38,004 bases of DNA from an uncultured Bacteroidales bacterium. Lineage in GTDB: Bacteria; Bacteroidota; Bacteroidia; Bacteroidales; UBA932. The stretch is taken from assembly GCA_946406095.1 (NCBI GenBank), contig CAMJJO010000002.1, forward strand, positions 1-38,004, in the 5' to 3' direction. This document shows, in pieces, positions 18,001 to 25,695 of this stretch. Numbering within the stretch: the stretch's first letter is position 1; each line of letters starts with the position of its first letter. Under the pieces are notes generated by a model. That model saw only the letters and a program-made list of their open reading frames with translations, did no database searches and was not told the origin of the DNA. The position numbers were made by a program, and so were the translations under genes.

Positions 18001-19407
18001 ATGGAAGAAAAGAAATTCAGACTGGAGTCCGACCTTATCGGCGAACTCGAAGTGCCTGCTGATGCCTACTATGGGGTCCAGACCCAGAGGGCAATCAACA
18101 ACTACAAGATTTCCACTACTCACATGAGCGATTACCCCGAATACATAATCGCAATAGCTTATGTGAAATGGGCGGCCGCAGCAGCCAATGCCGAGCTCGG
18201 TGCACTGGATCCGAAGATTGCAGATGCCATCTGCAAGGCCAGCGAAGAAATAGTCAACGGCAAATTCCACGACCAGTTCCCCGTCGACATGATGCAGGGC
18301 GGCGCAGGTACCTCCGTCAACATGAATGCCAACGAGGTTATCGCCAACAGGGCCCTGGAGATCATGGGACACAAGAAAGGCGAGTATCAGTTCTGCTCCC
18401 CCAACGACCATGTGAACTGCGCTCAGTCCACAAACGATGCCTACCCTACCGCATTCCGCTATACTTTCGTCCGGATGAACAGGCAGCTGGTCAAGGCCCT
18501 GACCGACCTCATCAACTCCTTCCGCGACAAGGGCGAAGAGTTCAAGGATATCCTCAAGATGGGCCGTACACAGCTTCAGGATGCAGTGCCCATGACCTCT
18601 GGACAGGAGTTCAACGCATTCGCAAACAACCTTGAAGAAGAACTTGCGAATCTCGAGCGCAACGCAGTGCTGCTCAAAGAGATAAACATGGGTGGAACCG
18701 CTATCGGAACCGGCCTTAACGCGGTTCCCGGCTTCGCCGAGCTCTGCACCAGGAAGATGTCCGAGCTGACCGGAGATAAATTCGAGAAAGCACCCGACCT
18801 GGTGGAGGCAACACCCGACACCGGCGCCTATGTCAGCTACTCCGCAGCCCTCAAGCGTCTCGCCATCAAACTCAGCAAGATCTGCAACGACCTCCGACTT
18901 ATGGCATCCGGCCCCCGCTGCGGCCTTCACGAGATCAACCTTCCCCCTATGGCCCCCGGTTCTTCAATTATGCCCGGAAAGGTGAATCCCGTTATCCCCG
19001 AGGTCACTAACCAAGTGTGTTTCAAGGTAATAGGCAACGACACCACGGTGGCCTTCGCCGCCGAGGCAGGCCAACTGCAGCTGAATGTGATGGAGCCTGT
19101 GATCGTGCAATCCGTGCTGGAAAGCATCACCTGGTTGACGAACGTGATGAACACCCTGCGCGAGAAGTGCATAGTCGGCATCACCGTCAACAAGGAGCAC
19201 TGCTACGAGATGGTGAAGAATTCAATCGGCATTGTCACCGCCCTGAACCCTTATATCGGATATAAGAACTCGACAAAGGTGGCCAAGGAAGCCCTTGCCA
19301 CCGGAGGCAGCGTCTACGACATCGTCCTGGAGAAAGGTCTGATGAGCAAGGAAGATCTGGACAAAGCACTGGATCCCGTCGCAATGCTTCACGCACACAA
19401 GCTTTAA
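18001..19407 (+). CDS. aspA: Aspartate ammonia-lyase
   Basis: A 468-residue enzyme of the fumarase/aspartase superfamily that converts L-aspartate to fumarate and ammonia in the cytoplasm. The N-terminal ESDLIGELEVPADAYYGVQT, the GTSVNMNANEV stretch near residue 100, and the signature GSSIMPGKVNP at 320-330 (with the catalytic Ser loop) are all present; the length is normal. The N-terminal and GTSVNMN segments favour aspartase over fumarase C. It starts 8 bases after the amidase gene and I see no clear promoter of its own. Its product fumarate would feed anaerobic respiration, which fits the glpABC genes further along. Its TAA stop overlaps the stop of the convergent guanylyltransferase gene in TTAA. 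Confidence 0.95.
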   Translation: MEEKKFRLESDLIGELEVPADAYYGVQTQRAINNYKISTTHMSDYPEYIIAIAYVKWAAAAANAELGALDPKIADAICKASEEIVNGKFHDQFPVDMMQGGAGTSVNMNANEVIANRALEIMGHKKGEYQFCSPNDHVNCAQSTNDAYPTAFRYTFVRMNRQLVKALTDLINSFRDKGEEFKDILKMGRTQLQDAVPMTSGQEFNAFANNLEEELANLERNAVLLKEINMGGTAIGTGLNAVPGFAELCTRKMSELTGDKFEKAPDLVEATPDTGAYVSYSAALKRLAIKLSKICNDLRLMASGPRCGLHEINLPPMAPGSSIMPGKVNPVIPEVTNQVCFKVIGNDTTVAFAAEAGQLQLNVMEPVIVQSVLESITWLTNVMNTLREKCIVGITVNKEHCYEMVKNSIGIVTALNPYIGYKNSTKVAKEALATGGSVYDIVLEKGLMSKEDLDKALDPVAMLHAHKL

Positions 19408-20333
19408 CGCTTGGATTTCTGATACTCTTCCTGGGCGTCTTTGATCTCCTGCGGGATCAGGCGCCCGGTTACTTTTTCTATAGCTGCGAAACTGCCCAGG
19501 TCATCCCATGGCCAGTCGGCCGGAATGCACCATACGTCGGGGGATTTTTCCATCACCGCATAGTCGATCGAAATCTTCTCGCAGGTAGGGAAAAGACGCT
19601 GCAGTTCGGCCTCTTCGGAAGGGGTGTAGAAGGAGGGTTCCAGCTCATCCATTATGGCTGCGATGCCGGGTGCATGAGTGCGGATTTCAGACTCCACCGT
19701 CATCGTGTTCCAGACAAAGATTCCGGCGTTCCAGAAGTAGTTTCCAGCCTCCAGATAGCGTTTTGCAGTCTCAAGGTCCGGTTTTTCGCGGAAAGACTTG
19801 ACTTTTACGATATCTGGCTGATTGTCAATTGTTTGCATTTCATCAAGTGACGAAATTTCGATATATCCATAGCCGGTATTGGGGTTTGAAGGCTTAATTC
19901 CAACGCATACGATTGCGGGCTTGCCGGTGCCTGTGAATTTAAGGGCCTTTCTAATCGTAACTGCGTATGAATCAATGGATGAAACAAAAGCGTCAGAAGG
20001 GCTAACAACTATGTTACATTGGCCAAAGCGGGCTTTTATCTTCCAAATTGCATAAGAAATGCACGGAGCGGTGTTCCGGGGGGCCGGTTCGGCGAGGATC
20101 TGGTCGTCTGGAATGGAGGGCAATTGCTCCTTAATCCAGTGCACGTAATCCTTCGAAGTCACCACCCAGAAACGCGCTTCCGGATCCACTGCTTTGAAGC
20201 GTTCATAAGTCATCTGGATAAGGGTCTTCCCAACTCCGAGAAGGTCCAGGAACTGCTTAGGTTTTTCGGCTGTGCTGATGGGGTAGAGACGGGTGCCCTG
20301 CCCCCCTGCCATTATAACGATATGATTGGTCAT
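19404..20333 (-). CDS. manC: Mannose-1-phosphate guanylyltransferase, short form
   Basis: A 309-residue nucleotidyltransferase that makes GDP-mannose from mannose-1-phosphate and GTP for glycan synthesis. The GDP-mannose pyrophosphorylase signature is at the N-terminus: GGQGTR at 10-15 and PKQF at 25-28. EPAPRNTAPCISYAIW, SPSDAFV and NTGYGYIE are further family motifs. It ends soon after DWPWDDLGSFAAIEK, about 50 residues earlier than the roughly 360-residue enzymes I know from Bacteroidetes, so the C-terminal end is trimmed; the catalytic core appears complete. The ATG is at 20333, and a weak TATATTAG (7 of 8 matches) at 20352-20359 on the minus strand may be its -7 element. It converges on aspA with overlapping stops. 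Confidence 0.85.
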   Translation of the reverse strand: MTNHIVIMAGGQGTRLYPISTAEKPKQFLDLLGVGKTLIQMTYERFKAVDPEARFWVVTSKDYVHWIKEQLPSIPDDQILAEPAPRNTAPCISYAIWKIKARFGQCNIVVSPSDAFVSSIDSYAVTIRKALKFTGTGKPAIVCVGIKPSNPNTGYGYIEISSLDEMQTIDNQPDIVKVKSFREKPDLETAKRYLEAGNYFWNAGIFVWNTMTVESEIRTHAPGIAAIMDELEPSFYTPSEEAELQRLFPTCEKISIDYAVMEKSPDVWCIPADWPWDDLGSFAAIEKVTGRLIPQEIKDAQEEYQKSKR

Positions 20334-20372
20334 AGTCTGTCTTTTGTTCTGCTAATATACGCAGTTTTTTGC

Positions 20373-20380
20373 TAACTTCG
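20373..20380 (+). promoter_or_regulatory. Possible -7 element of the HAD phosphatase gene
   Basis: TAACTTCG matches TAnnTTTG at 7 of 8 positions and lies 6 bases before the ATG at 20387. A TTTG at 20343-20346 is 26 bases further upstream, longer than the usual spacing. Weak. Confidence 0.3.
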
Positions 20381-20386
20381 CGTCCG

Positions 20387-21064
20387 ATGAAATACGAACT
20401 TGTCATTTTCGATCTGGACGGCACTCTCTTGAACACCATCGAAGACCTGGGCACTGCCGTCAATCACTCCCTCTCCCTGAGGGCGCTCCCCCTCCATACC
20501 ATGGAAGAATACAGGGGCAAGGTCGGGCACGGAATCAGGGACCTGGTCACGAAATCCCTTCCGGAGGAACTGCGATCGGATGCAGCATACATAGATTCGG
20601 CCCTCAAGGATTTCCGGGAATACTATTCCAACCACATAGATGTGCATACCCGCCCTTATGCGGGCATGATGGAACTGCTTGAAGGATTGCATAAAGTCGG
20701 CACTCGTATAGCGGTGGCTTCCAACAAGTTCCAAGAGGGGACGGAGCGCCTGGTGAAAGAGTTTTTCCCCGGAGTGGACTTTGCGGCCGTCTTCGGCAAT
20801 AAAGAAGGGTTTCCCCTCAAGCCGGATCCCGCCATCGTGGAAGAGGCCTTAAGGGCGGCCGGCGCCTCGAGGGAAAGGGCAGTAATGGTCGGAGATTCCC
20901 GCACCGACATCCTCACTGCAGTAGGCGGAGGCATCCCGGCAATCGCCGTAAGCTGGGGTTTCAGGCCCAGGGCCGAGCTTCTTTCCGCGCTAAAGGAGCT
21001 CTCCCCTTCCGGAAGCCTTGCAGACAACGTTGAACAACTTGGAAGCCTTCTGGGGGCTTTTTAA
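20387..21064 (+). CDS. HAD-superfamily phosphatase (phosphoglycolate phosphatase-like)
   Basis: A 225-residue cytoplasmic hydrolase. The start is the ATG at 20387; upstream in-frame codons lie in the promoter region. HAD motif I FDLDGTLLNT has Asp9 (nucleophile) and Asp11. The helical cap follows, then ASNK at 111-114 (motif II), Lys145 in KPDP (motif III) and GDSRTD with Asp170 and Asp174 (motif IV). The cap type and size match Gph-like phosphoglycolate phosphatases and related PpaX-type enzymes, but HAD substrate specificity cannot be read reliably from sequence. Its last codons form a small GC hairpin followed by T residues, possibly its terminator, immediately before the tRNA promoter. 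Confidence 0.85.
   Translation: MKYELVIFDLDGTLLNTIEDLGTAVNHSLSLRALPLHTMEEYRGKVGHGIRDLVTKSLPEELRSDAAYIDSALKDFREYYSNHIDVHTRPYAGMMELLEGLHKVGTRIAVASNKFQEGTERLVKEFFPGVDFAAVFGNKEGFPLKPDPAIVEEALRAAGASRERAVMVGDSRTDILTAVGGGIPAIAVSWGFRPRAELLSALKELSPSGSLADNVEQLGSLLGAF
21041..21062 (+). terminator. Possible terminator overlapping the HAD gene end
   Basis: AAGCC at 21043-21047 pairs with GGCTT at 21055-21059, extendable by two G-T pairs, with a 7-base loop and a T-run. It overlaps the last codons and stop of the phosphatase gene. The short stem makes this tentative. Confidence 0.35.
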
Positions 21065-21080
21065 AAAAAGTTGAAAAATA

Positions 21081-21112
21081 TTTGGATTATCAAAACTAAA
21101 GTTATACCTTTG
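21081..21112 (+). promoter_or_regulatory. Promoter of the tRNA-Lys pair
   Basis: TTTG at 21081-21084, a 20-base spacer, then TACCTTTG at 21105-21112: a textbook Bacteroidetes promoter. It lies 21 bases before the first mature tRNA base. Confidence 0.8.
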
Positions 21113-21133
21113 CAATCCCGTTTTAGGGCGGAG

Positions 21134-21206
21134 GACTCGTTAGCTCAGTTGGTAGAGCACAACACTTTTAATGTTGGGGTCTCGGGTTCGAGCCCCGAAC
21201 GGGTCA
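21134..21206 (+). tRNA. tRNA-Lys (anticodon TTT)
   Basis: A 73-base cloverleaf. The acceptor GACTCGT pairs with ACGGGTC. The D arm is GCTC/GAGC, the anticodon stem CAACA/TGTTG with loop CTTTTAA (anticodon TTT), and the T arm TCGGG/CCCGA with loop TTCGAGC. The discriminator is A21206 and the CCA end is not encoded. It decodes AAA/AAG lysine codons and is transcribed with the next tRNA. Confidence 0.95.
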
Positions 21207-21221
21207 CAAGATTGAAATAAT

Positions 21222-21294
21222 GCACCCTTAGCTCAGCTGGTAGAGCAATTGACTCTTAATCAATGGGTCCAGGGTTCGAGCCCCTGAGGGTGTA
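21222..21294 (+). tRNA. tRNA-Lys (anticodon CTT)
   Basis: A 73-base cloverleaf 15 bases after the first tRNA. The acceptor GCACCCT pairs with AGGGTGT, leaving a G1-U72 wobble as first pair. The D arm is GCTC/GAGC, the anticodon stem ATTGA/TCAAT with loop CTCTTAA (anticodon CTT), and the T arm CAGGG/CCCTG. CCA is not encoded. It reads the AAG codon. Confidence 0.93.
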
Positions 21295-21298
21295 CTAG

Positions 21299-21325
21299 AA
21301 AAGCCGGACGAAATGTCCGGCTTTT
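21299..21325. terminator. Bidirectional intrinsic terminator between the tRNAs and nadE
   Basis: A perfect 11-bp inverted repeat, AAAAGCCGGAC and GTCCGGCTTTT, around the 5-base loop GAAAT. The T-run works on the plus strand for the tRNA operon, and the A-run becomes a T-run on the minus strand for nadE, which ends at 21333. Confidence 0.9.
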
Positions 21326-21332
21326 CTGTTTC

Positions 21333-23258
21333 CTATTTCAACCAAATACTGGAATAAGCGTCGCTGGGCATACGCCAGTCCCCTCTCGGCGAGAGCGAGA
21401 CGCTACCCACCTTGGGGCCGTCCGGCATGCAGCTGCGCTTGAACTGCTGGCTGAAGAAGCGCTTGCAGAATACCTTGAGCCACTTTGCTATCACAGCCTC
21501 GTCGTAGACACCTTCAAATGCGATCCCTGCCAGGAAAAGCACCTTTTCGGGGGTGTAGCCCCAGCGCATTATATTATAGAGGAAGAAATCGTGCAGTTCG
21601 TAAGGGCCTACAAGGTCTTCCGTCACCTGCAGGATAGTGCCGTCCGCCGCAGCGGGCAGCAGTTCGGGAGAGATGGGAGTGTCCACAATATCTGCCAGCA
21701 CATCCTGTGCACCGTCGAAATGCTCGGATGCCGCGAACTTCACCAGGGCGCGCACCAGGGTCTTGGGCACGGAAGCATTCACCCCATACATGGCCATGTG
21801 GTCCCCGTTGTAGGTGCACCACCCCAGAGCCAGCTCCGACAGATCGCCGGTGCCGATCACGATTCCACCCTCCTGCCCGGCCACATCCATAAGTATCTGC
21901 GTGCGCTCGCGTGCCTGCGCATTCTCATAGGTTGCATCGTGATTATCCAGGGCGTGGCCGATATCCTCCAGATGCCTGGTAACGGACGGCACGATAGAGA
22001 TTTCCCTGGAACTGATGCCAAGTTTCTCCATGAGAATGCCGGCATTGCCCTTAGTGCGACCGGTGGTTCCGAAGCCGGGCATCGTGATGCCGATGATCCC
22101 CTTGCGGTCCAGGCCGAGTTTGTCGAATGCCAGCACGCTGACCAGCAGTGCCAGGGTGGAATCCAGGCCTCCGGAAATGCCGACCACTGCCTTCCTGCAG
22201 CCTATATGCTCCAGACGGGAGCACAGGCCAAGCACCTGTATATTAAGGATTTCCTTGCATCGGTCCGCCAATTCCGCACCCTGGGGCACGAAGGGATGCG
22301 CCTCTACCTTCCTAAACAGCCCGCGGCTGAAATCCGTAGGGAAGGCATCCCCTCCGGGAACGGTGACATAGGCATCGGCCGTGCAGGAAAGAACATCCTT
22401 GAAATTGGGATTCTTGGCACGGAGAGCATCCATGCGCTCTACATCCACATCTGCATAGATGGCGGATGAAGTGCGCAGGAACCTTTCGTTCTCGGCCAGC
22501 AATGAATTGCTCTCGTAGATTACGGAAGACCCGCCCCAGACCAGGTCGGTGGTTGACTCTCCGTAGCCGCAGCTGCAATACACATAGCCTGCAAAAAGGC
22601 GGGAAGCGGTGGATGCCACCAGTTGCTTGCGGTAGTCGTTCTTGAGGAGTGCTTCGTTGGATGCGGACAGGTTGATTATGATGTTCGCTCCGGCAATGGC
22701 GGCATAGGTGCAAGGCGGCACCGGCACCCACAGATCCTGACAGATTTCTACTCCTACCACAGCTTTTCCAACAGAGAACAACTGCCTGGCACACAGCCTT
22801 GTAGTCTGGCCGGCATAAACTATTTCTTTATATACCGAGGCACCGCTCTCGAACCAACGGACCTCATAGAACTCGGCATGATTCGGCAGATAGGACTTGG
22901 GTACAATGCCAAGTATCTTGCCCCCTTTGATCAGGACAGCGCAGTTGAAGAGTCTGCCTGCGCAGCGCACCGGAGCGCCCACGGCCACCAGCATCCCGGA
23001 AGGGAGACCGGCACCGGCTATGTCCTTGACGGCCTTCTCGGCCGCTTCCAGCAAACGCTGCTGGCCGAACAGGTCGGCACAGCTATATCCCGTTATGCAT
23101 AGTTCGGGGAAAACGACTATCGATGCCTCTTTACGGGCGGCCTCTTCTGCAAGACGGATAATCTCGGCCGTATTGCGCTCTACATCTGCCAAATACTGCC
23201 TTGGTGTGACCGCCGCAACACGGACAAGCCCATAGTCTTTATGCTCAAGTTCTTTCAT
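21333..23258 (-). CDS. nadE: Glutamine-dependent NAD+ synthetase
   Basis: A 641-residue two-domain enzyme that makes NAD+ from deamido-NAD+, ATP and glutamine, the last step of NAD biosynthesis. The N-terminal nitrilase-like glutaminase domain carries the Glu-Lys-Cys triad: Glu52 in FPELCITGYSC, Lys121 in PKSYLPN and Cys173 in VEICQDLW. The C-terminal synthetase domain has the ATP-pyrophosphatase P-loop SGGLDST at 362-368 and the GTGDLSELALGW segment. The length matches the long, glutamine-using form found in many bacteria rather than the short ammonia-dependent form. It is transcribed alone from a promoter facing the FabZ-like gene and ends at a strong terminator. Confidence 0.95.
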   Translation of the reverse strand: MKELEHKDYGLVRVAAVTPRQYLADVERNTAEIIRLAEEAARKEASIVVFPELCITGYSCADLFGQQRLLEAAEKAVKDIAGAGLPSGMLVAVGAPVRCAGRLFNCAVLIKGGKILGIVPKSYLPNHAEFYEVRWFESGASVYKEIVYAGQTTRLCARQLFSVGKAVVGVEICQDLWVPVPPCTYAAIAGANIIINLSASNEALLKNDYRKQLVASTASRLFAGYVYCSCGYGESTTDLVWGGSSVIYESNSLLAENERFLRTSSAIYADVDVERMDALRAKNPNFKDVLSCTADAYVTVPGGDAFPTDFSRGLFRKVEAHPFVPQGAELADRCKEILNIQVLGLCSRLEHIGCRKAVVGISGGLDSTLALLVSVLAFDKLGLDRKGIIGITMPGFGTTGRTKGNAGILMEKLGISSREISIVPSVTRHLEDIGHALDNHDATYENAQARERTQILMDVAGQEGGIVIGTGDLSELALGWCTYNGDHMAMYGVNASVPKTLVRALVKFAASEHFDGAQDVLADIVDTPISPELLPAAADGTILQVTEDLVGPYELHDFFLYNIMRWGYTPEKVLFLAGIAFEGVYDEAVIAKWLKVFCKRFFSQQFKRSCMPDGPKVGSVSLSPRGDWRMPSDAYSSIWLK

Positions 23259-23277
23259 AACAAGTTCTTTATTCCCA

Positions 23278-23285
23278 CAAATTTA
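23278..23285 (-). promoter_or_regulatory. -7 element of nadE
   Basis: On the minus strand TAAATTTG matches TAnnTTTG, 19 bases upstream of the nadE ATG. It stands back to back with the -7 element of the FabZ-like gene, only two bases away. No exact -33 TTTG is seen. Confidence 0.5.
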
Positions 23286-23287
23286 GT

Positions 23288-23295
23288 TATTTTTG
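23288..23295 (+). promoter_or_regulatory. -7 element of the FabZ-like gene
   Basis: TATTTTTG matches TAnnTTTG, 27 bases before the ATG at 23323. No exact -33 TTTG is found upstream. Confidence 0.48.
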
Positions 23296-23322
23296 TATAC
23301 TTTTTACGAAAAACCTAATCCA

Positions 23323-23763
23323 ATGAACAAAGAAGAAATTCAAACCATCATCCCGCACCGCCCCCCGATGCTTCTCGTGGATGAGACCCAATTTTTCGAA
23401 GACGGACACGTCGAATCCAAATATACAATTCCCCAGGACGCATGGTTCGTCCAGGGCCATTTCCCCGGTTATCCGGTTGTGCCGGGCGTGATAATGTGCG
23501 AGATTATGGCCCAAGGCAGCGTGCTGCTGATTCCCAGGGAGCAGCTGGCGGTCAACACCGCTATGTATGCAGGCCTGGATGGCATAAAATTCAAAGGTTC
23601 CGCCTTCCCAGGAGACACTGTGGAAGTTTATTCCAAGCTCGTGGATCTGCGTCCTCCCCTCGTAGTGGTGGATTCCACTGCAAAAGTCAACGGGAAACTG
23701 TGCACCAAGGGCACATTGAAATTCTTCCTCGTCCCCAAAGAAAACCTTCAAGGCATAGAATAG
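23323..23763 (+). CDS. FabZ-like 3-hydroxyacyl-ACP dehydratase
   Basis: A 146-residue hot-dog-fold protein. The start is the ATG at 23323; an in-frame TTG at 23293 lies in the promoter. The FabZ signature is intact: IPHRPPMLLVD at 10-20, GHFPGYPVVPG with catalytic His46, and CEIMAQ with catalytic Glu60. It would dehydrate 3-hydroxyacyl-ACP to trans-2-enoyl-ACP in fatty-acid elongation. In Bacteroidetes the housekeeping FabZ is commonly fused to LpxC, so this free-standing copy may be an additional or specialised dehydratase. The acyl-ACP thioesterase gene starts one base after its stop, so the two act in the same acyl-chain pathway. Confidence 0.87.
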   Translation: MNKEEIQTIIPHRPPMLLVDETQFFEDGHVESKYTIPQDAWFVQGHFPGYPVVPGVIMCEIMAQGSVLLIPREQLAVNTAMYAGLDGIKFKGSAFPGDTVEVYSKLVDLRPPLVVVDSTAKVNGKLCTKGTLKFFLVPKENLQGIE

Positions 23764-23764
23764 A

Positions 23765-24499
23765 ATGAGCAGAAAAGCACCCATAGTCGACTGGCCAATC
23801 AAAATCAACAGCTTCGAGGTCGACCTCAACTCGAACATCAAGACAGTAAGCCTCCAGAACCTGCTCCAGGAGGTGGCCTACAAGGGTTCGGACTTCTGCA
23901 AGTGCGGGCCGGACGTGATGAGGTCCAGGGGGCTGTTCTGGGCGCTTAACCGCATTCATTTCAACATACTCCGCTGCCCCAGGTGGGGAGATGACCTGAT
24001 ACTTCAGACCTGGTCCCGCGGGCAGGTAGGGCCTCTTTGGCACAGGAATTTCCGTATGGTCACCCTGGACGGCACCCCGGTGGTGCTTGGCACCTCCGCC
24101 TGGACTGTGGTGGATTACAGGGAGCGCGCCCTTTTCCACGGTGAACTGGGTTTCGACCCGTCTTTCCACTACGAAGAAGACACCCTGCCTTTCTGCACCA
24201 AAATACTGATTCCCAGGGATTTGGAGCATGTGCCGGCAGGCAGCCACACGGTGGTATGGTCGGACATAGACACCAACGGGCACGCCAACAACTGCGCTTA
24301 TACCCAATGGGTGCTGGACGCGATGCCTGTAGATTATGTACGGGAGCACAGCGTGAAAGACGTCCAGGTGAACTACAACCACGAAATCCACTTTGGCGAG
24401 AAAGTGGACTTCTCTTTTGCAAGATCAGAAAACGTCTGGTATGCCGCCGGCAGAGTGGGCGACAAAATCTGCTTCAGCGAAAGGCTTGAATTCAATTAA
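23765..24499 (+). CDS. Acyl-ACP thioesterase
   Basis: A 244-residue double hot-dog protein of the FatA/FatB-like acyl-ACP thioesterase family, which releases free fatty acids from acyl-ACP. The N-terminal hot-dog shows EVDLNSNIK and SRGLFWALNRIHF; the second carries the catalytic Asp-Asn-His network in SDIDTNGHANN (Asp169, Asn171, His173). The length is usual for bacterial members. It follows the dehydratase gene with a one-base gap. Its stop codon overlaps that of convergent glpC in TTAA. The chain-length preference cannot be told from the sequence. Confidence 0.88.
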   Translation: MSRKAPIVDWPIKINSFEVDLNSNIKTVSLQNLLQEVAYKGSDFCKCGPDVMRSRGLFWALNRIHFNILRCPRWGDDLILQTWSRGQVGPLWHRNFRMVTLDGTPVVLGTSAWTVVDYRERALFHGELGFDPSFHYEEDTLPFCTKILIPRDLEHVPAGSHTVVWSDIDTNGHANNCAYTQWVLDAMPVDYVREHSVKDVQVNYNHEIHFGEKVDFSFARSENVWYAAGRVGDKICFSERLEFN

Positions 24500-25695
24500 A
24501 GCTCGATAGCTTCGGCAAGGACTTCTATAGGATTGAGCACGGGAATTCCTGTGCTCATTTCTATTTGCCACTTGCAGGTCTCGCAGTCGGTCGCGACGTA
24601 TTCGGGGTTGCTGGTGCGGATGTCTTCGAACAGTTTGGAACCGATCTTCTGGGAGAAGCCGTAGTTCTCTTTCTTGAAGCCGAAGGTGCCGGAAATGCCG
24701 CAGCAGTTCTGGTCCAGAACCGTCAGGGTCACCCCCGGAATCATGCGCAGCAACTCTATGGAATAAAGCTGCCAGCCCATCTTCTGCATGTGGCAGGCCG
24801 TATGATATACCACCTTCATCCTGAAGTCTTTACGGAATTTCAGCTTAATCTCCCCTGAAGATATCTTTTCGTACAGCCACTTGGTTGCCAGCATTATATT
24901 GTCCCTTACATCGGAGTTCTGCAGGCCAAGCACGTCCGGGTACTCATCCCTCATGGTGAAGGTGCAGGTAGAGGACGTGGTCAGCACAGGCTCCCCTGCC
25001 TCTGCGGCCTTGCGAATGGATGCCAGATTCACGGCCCCCTGTTTCTTCGCCCTGGCGGCAAAGCCGTTGCTCATAAGGGCCACACCGCAGCATTTCTCCT
25101 TTTCGAGCAGATGCACGCCATAGCCGGCGGCGTTCAATATCTTCACCAGATCCTGCCCCAGTTTGGGATAGTTGTAGTTGACGTAGCAACCATGGAAATA
25201 GCTGACGAACCTGTCGAATCCGGACTGGTCCTGCTTGCGGAACCAGTTCACGAACTTCTGCTTCGAATACTTGGGGAACGTGCGGTGCTTGTCGACACCC
25301 AACATGCCATCCATCACGGACTTGACCGGCTTCAGCTGCAGCACCTCGTTCACCACCGGGGCGAACGGACTGGCCAGCGAGCCGACCAGGTCGGTGGATG
25401 CAAGGGTCCAGTCCCTGAGCCCGCGCAGGCCCTTCGCCTTGGCTTGAGAGCCGTATTTGATGCGGGCGGCCTGAATCATGTCCCCGATGTGCACGTCCGA
25501 AGGGCAGGCGACCTCGCAGCGCTTGCAGTTAAGGCAGTACTTCAGGGCATAGTCGAAGAATGCAGGGTCTTTCAGCCTGTAACGCTCCCCGTCCGGGCCG
25601 GCCTTCTTGGGGCCGGGATAATCCGGATTGACCTCCATCATAGGGCAGACCAATGTGCAGAGATTGCACTTGAGGCATTGTTCAAGATTATTCAT
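24496..25695 (-). CDS. glpC: Anaerobic glycerol-3-phosphate dehydrogenase subunit C
   Basis: A 399-residue iron-sulfur subunit that passes electrons from the GlpAB catalytic subunits to membrane menaquinone. Two [4Fe-4S] motifs are at the N-terminus: Cys7, 10, 13, 17 (CLKCNLCTLVCP) and Cys54, 57, 60, 64 (CLNCKRCEVACP). Two CCG-type domains follow (EKCCGVAL and QNCCGISGTFG), as in GlpC and heterodisulfide-reductase subunits. It is the last gene of the rfbB-glpA-glpB-glpC run; its ATG overlaps the end of glpB by 8 bases. Together with aspA it supports glycerol-3-phosphate oxidation coupled to fumarate reduction. Confidence 0.93.
   Translation of the reverse strand: MNNLEQCLKCNLCTLVCPMMEVNPDYPGPKKAGPDGERYRLKDPAFFDYALKYCLNCKRCEVACPSDVHIGDMIQAARIKYGSQAKAKGLRGLRDWTLASTDLVGSLASPFAPVVNEVLQLKPVKSVMDGMLGVDKHRTFPKYSKQKFVNWFRKQDQSGFDRFVSYFHGCYVNYNYPKLGQDLVKILNAAGYGVHLLEKEKCCGVALMSNGFAARAKKQGAVNLASIRKAAEAGEPVLTTSSTCTFTMRDEYPDVLGLQNSDVRDNIMLATKWLYEKISSGEIKLKFRKDFRMKVVYHTACHMQKMGWQLYSIELLRMIPGVTLTVLDQNCCGISGTFGFKKENYGFSQKIGSKLFEDIRTSNPEYVATDCETCKWQIEMSTGIPVLNPIEVLAEAIEL

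Noticed and set aside
19404..20333. Guanylyltransferase as a pseudogene
   Set aside because: All catalytic motifs are intact in one frame; only the C-terminal tail is short.
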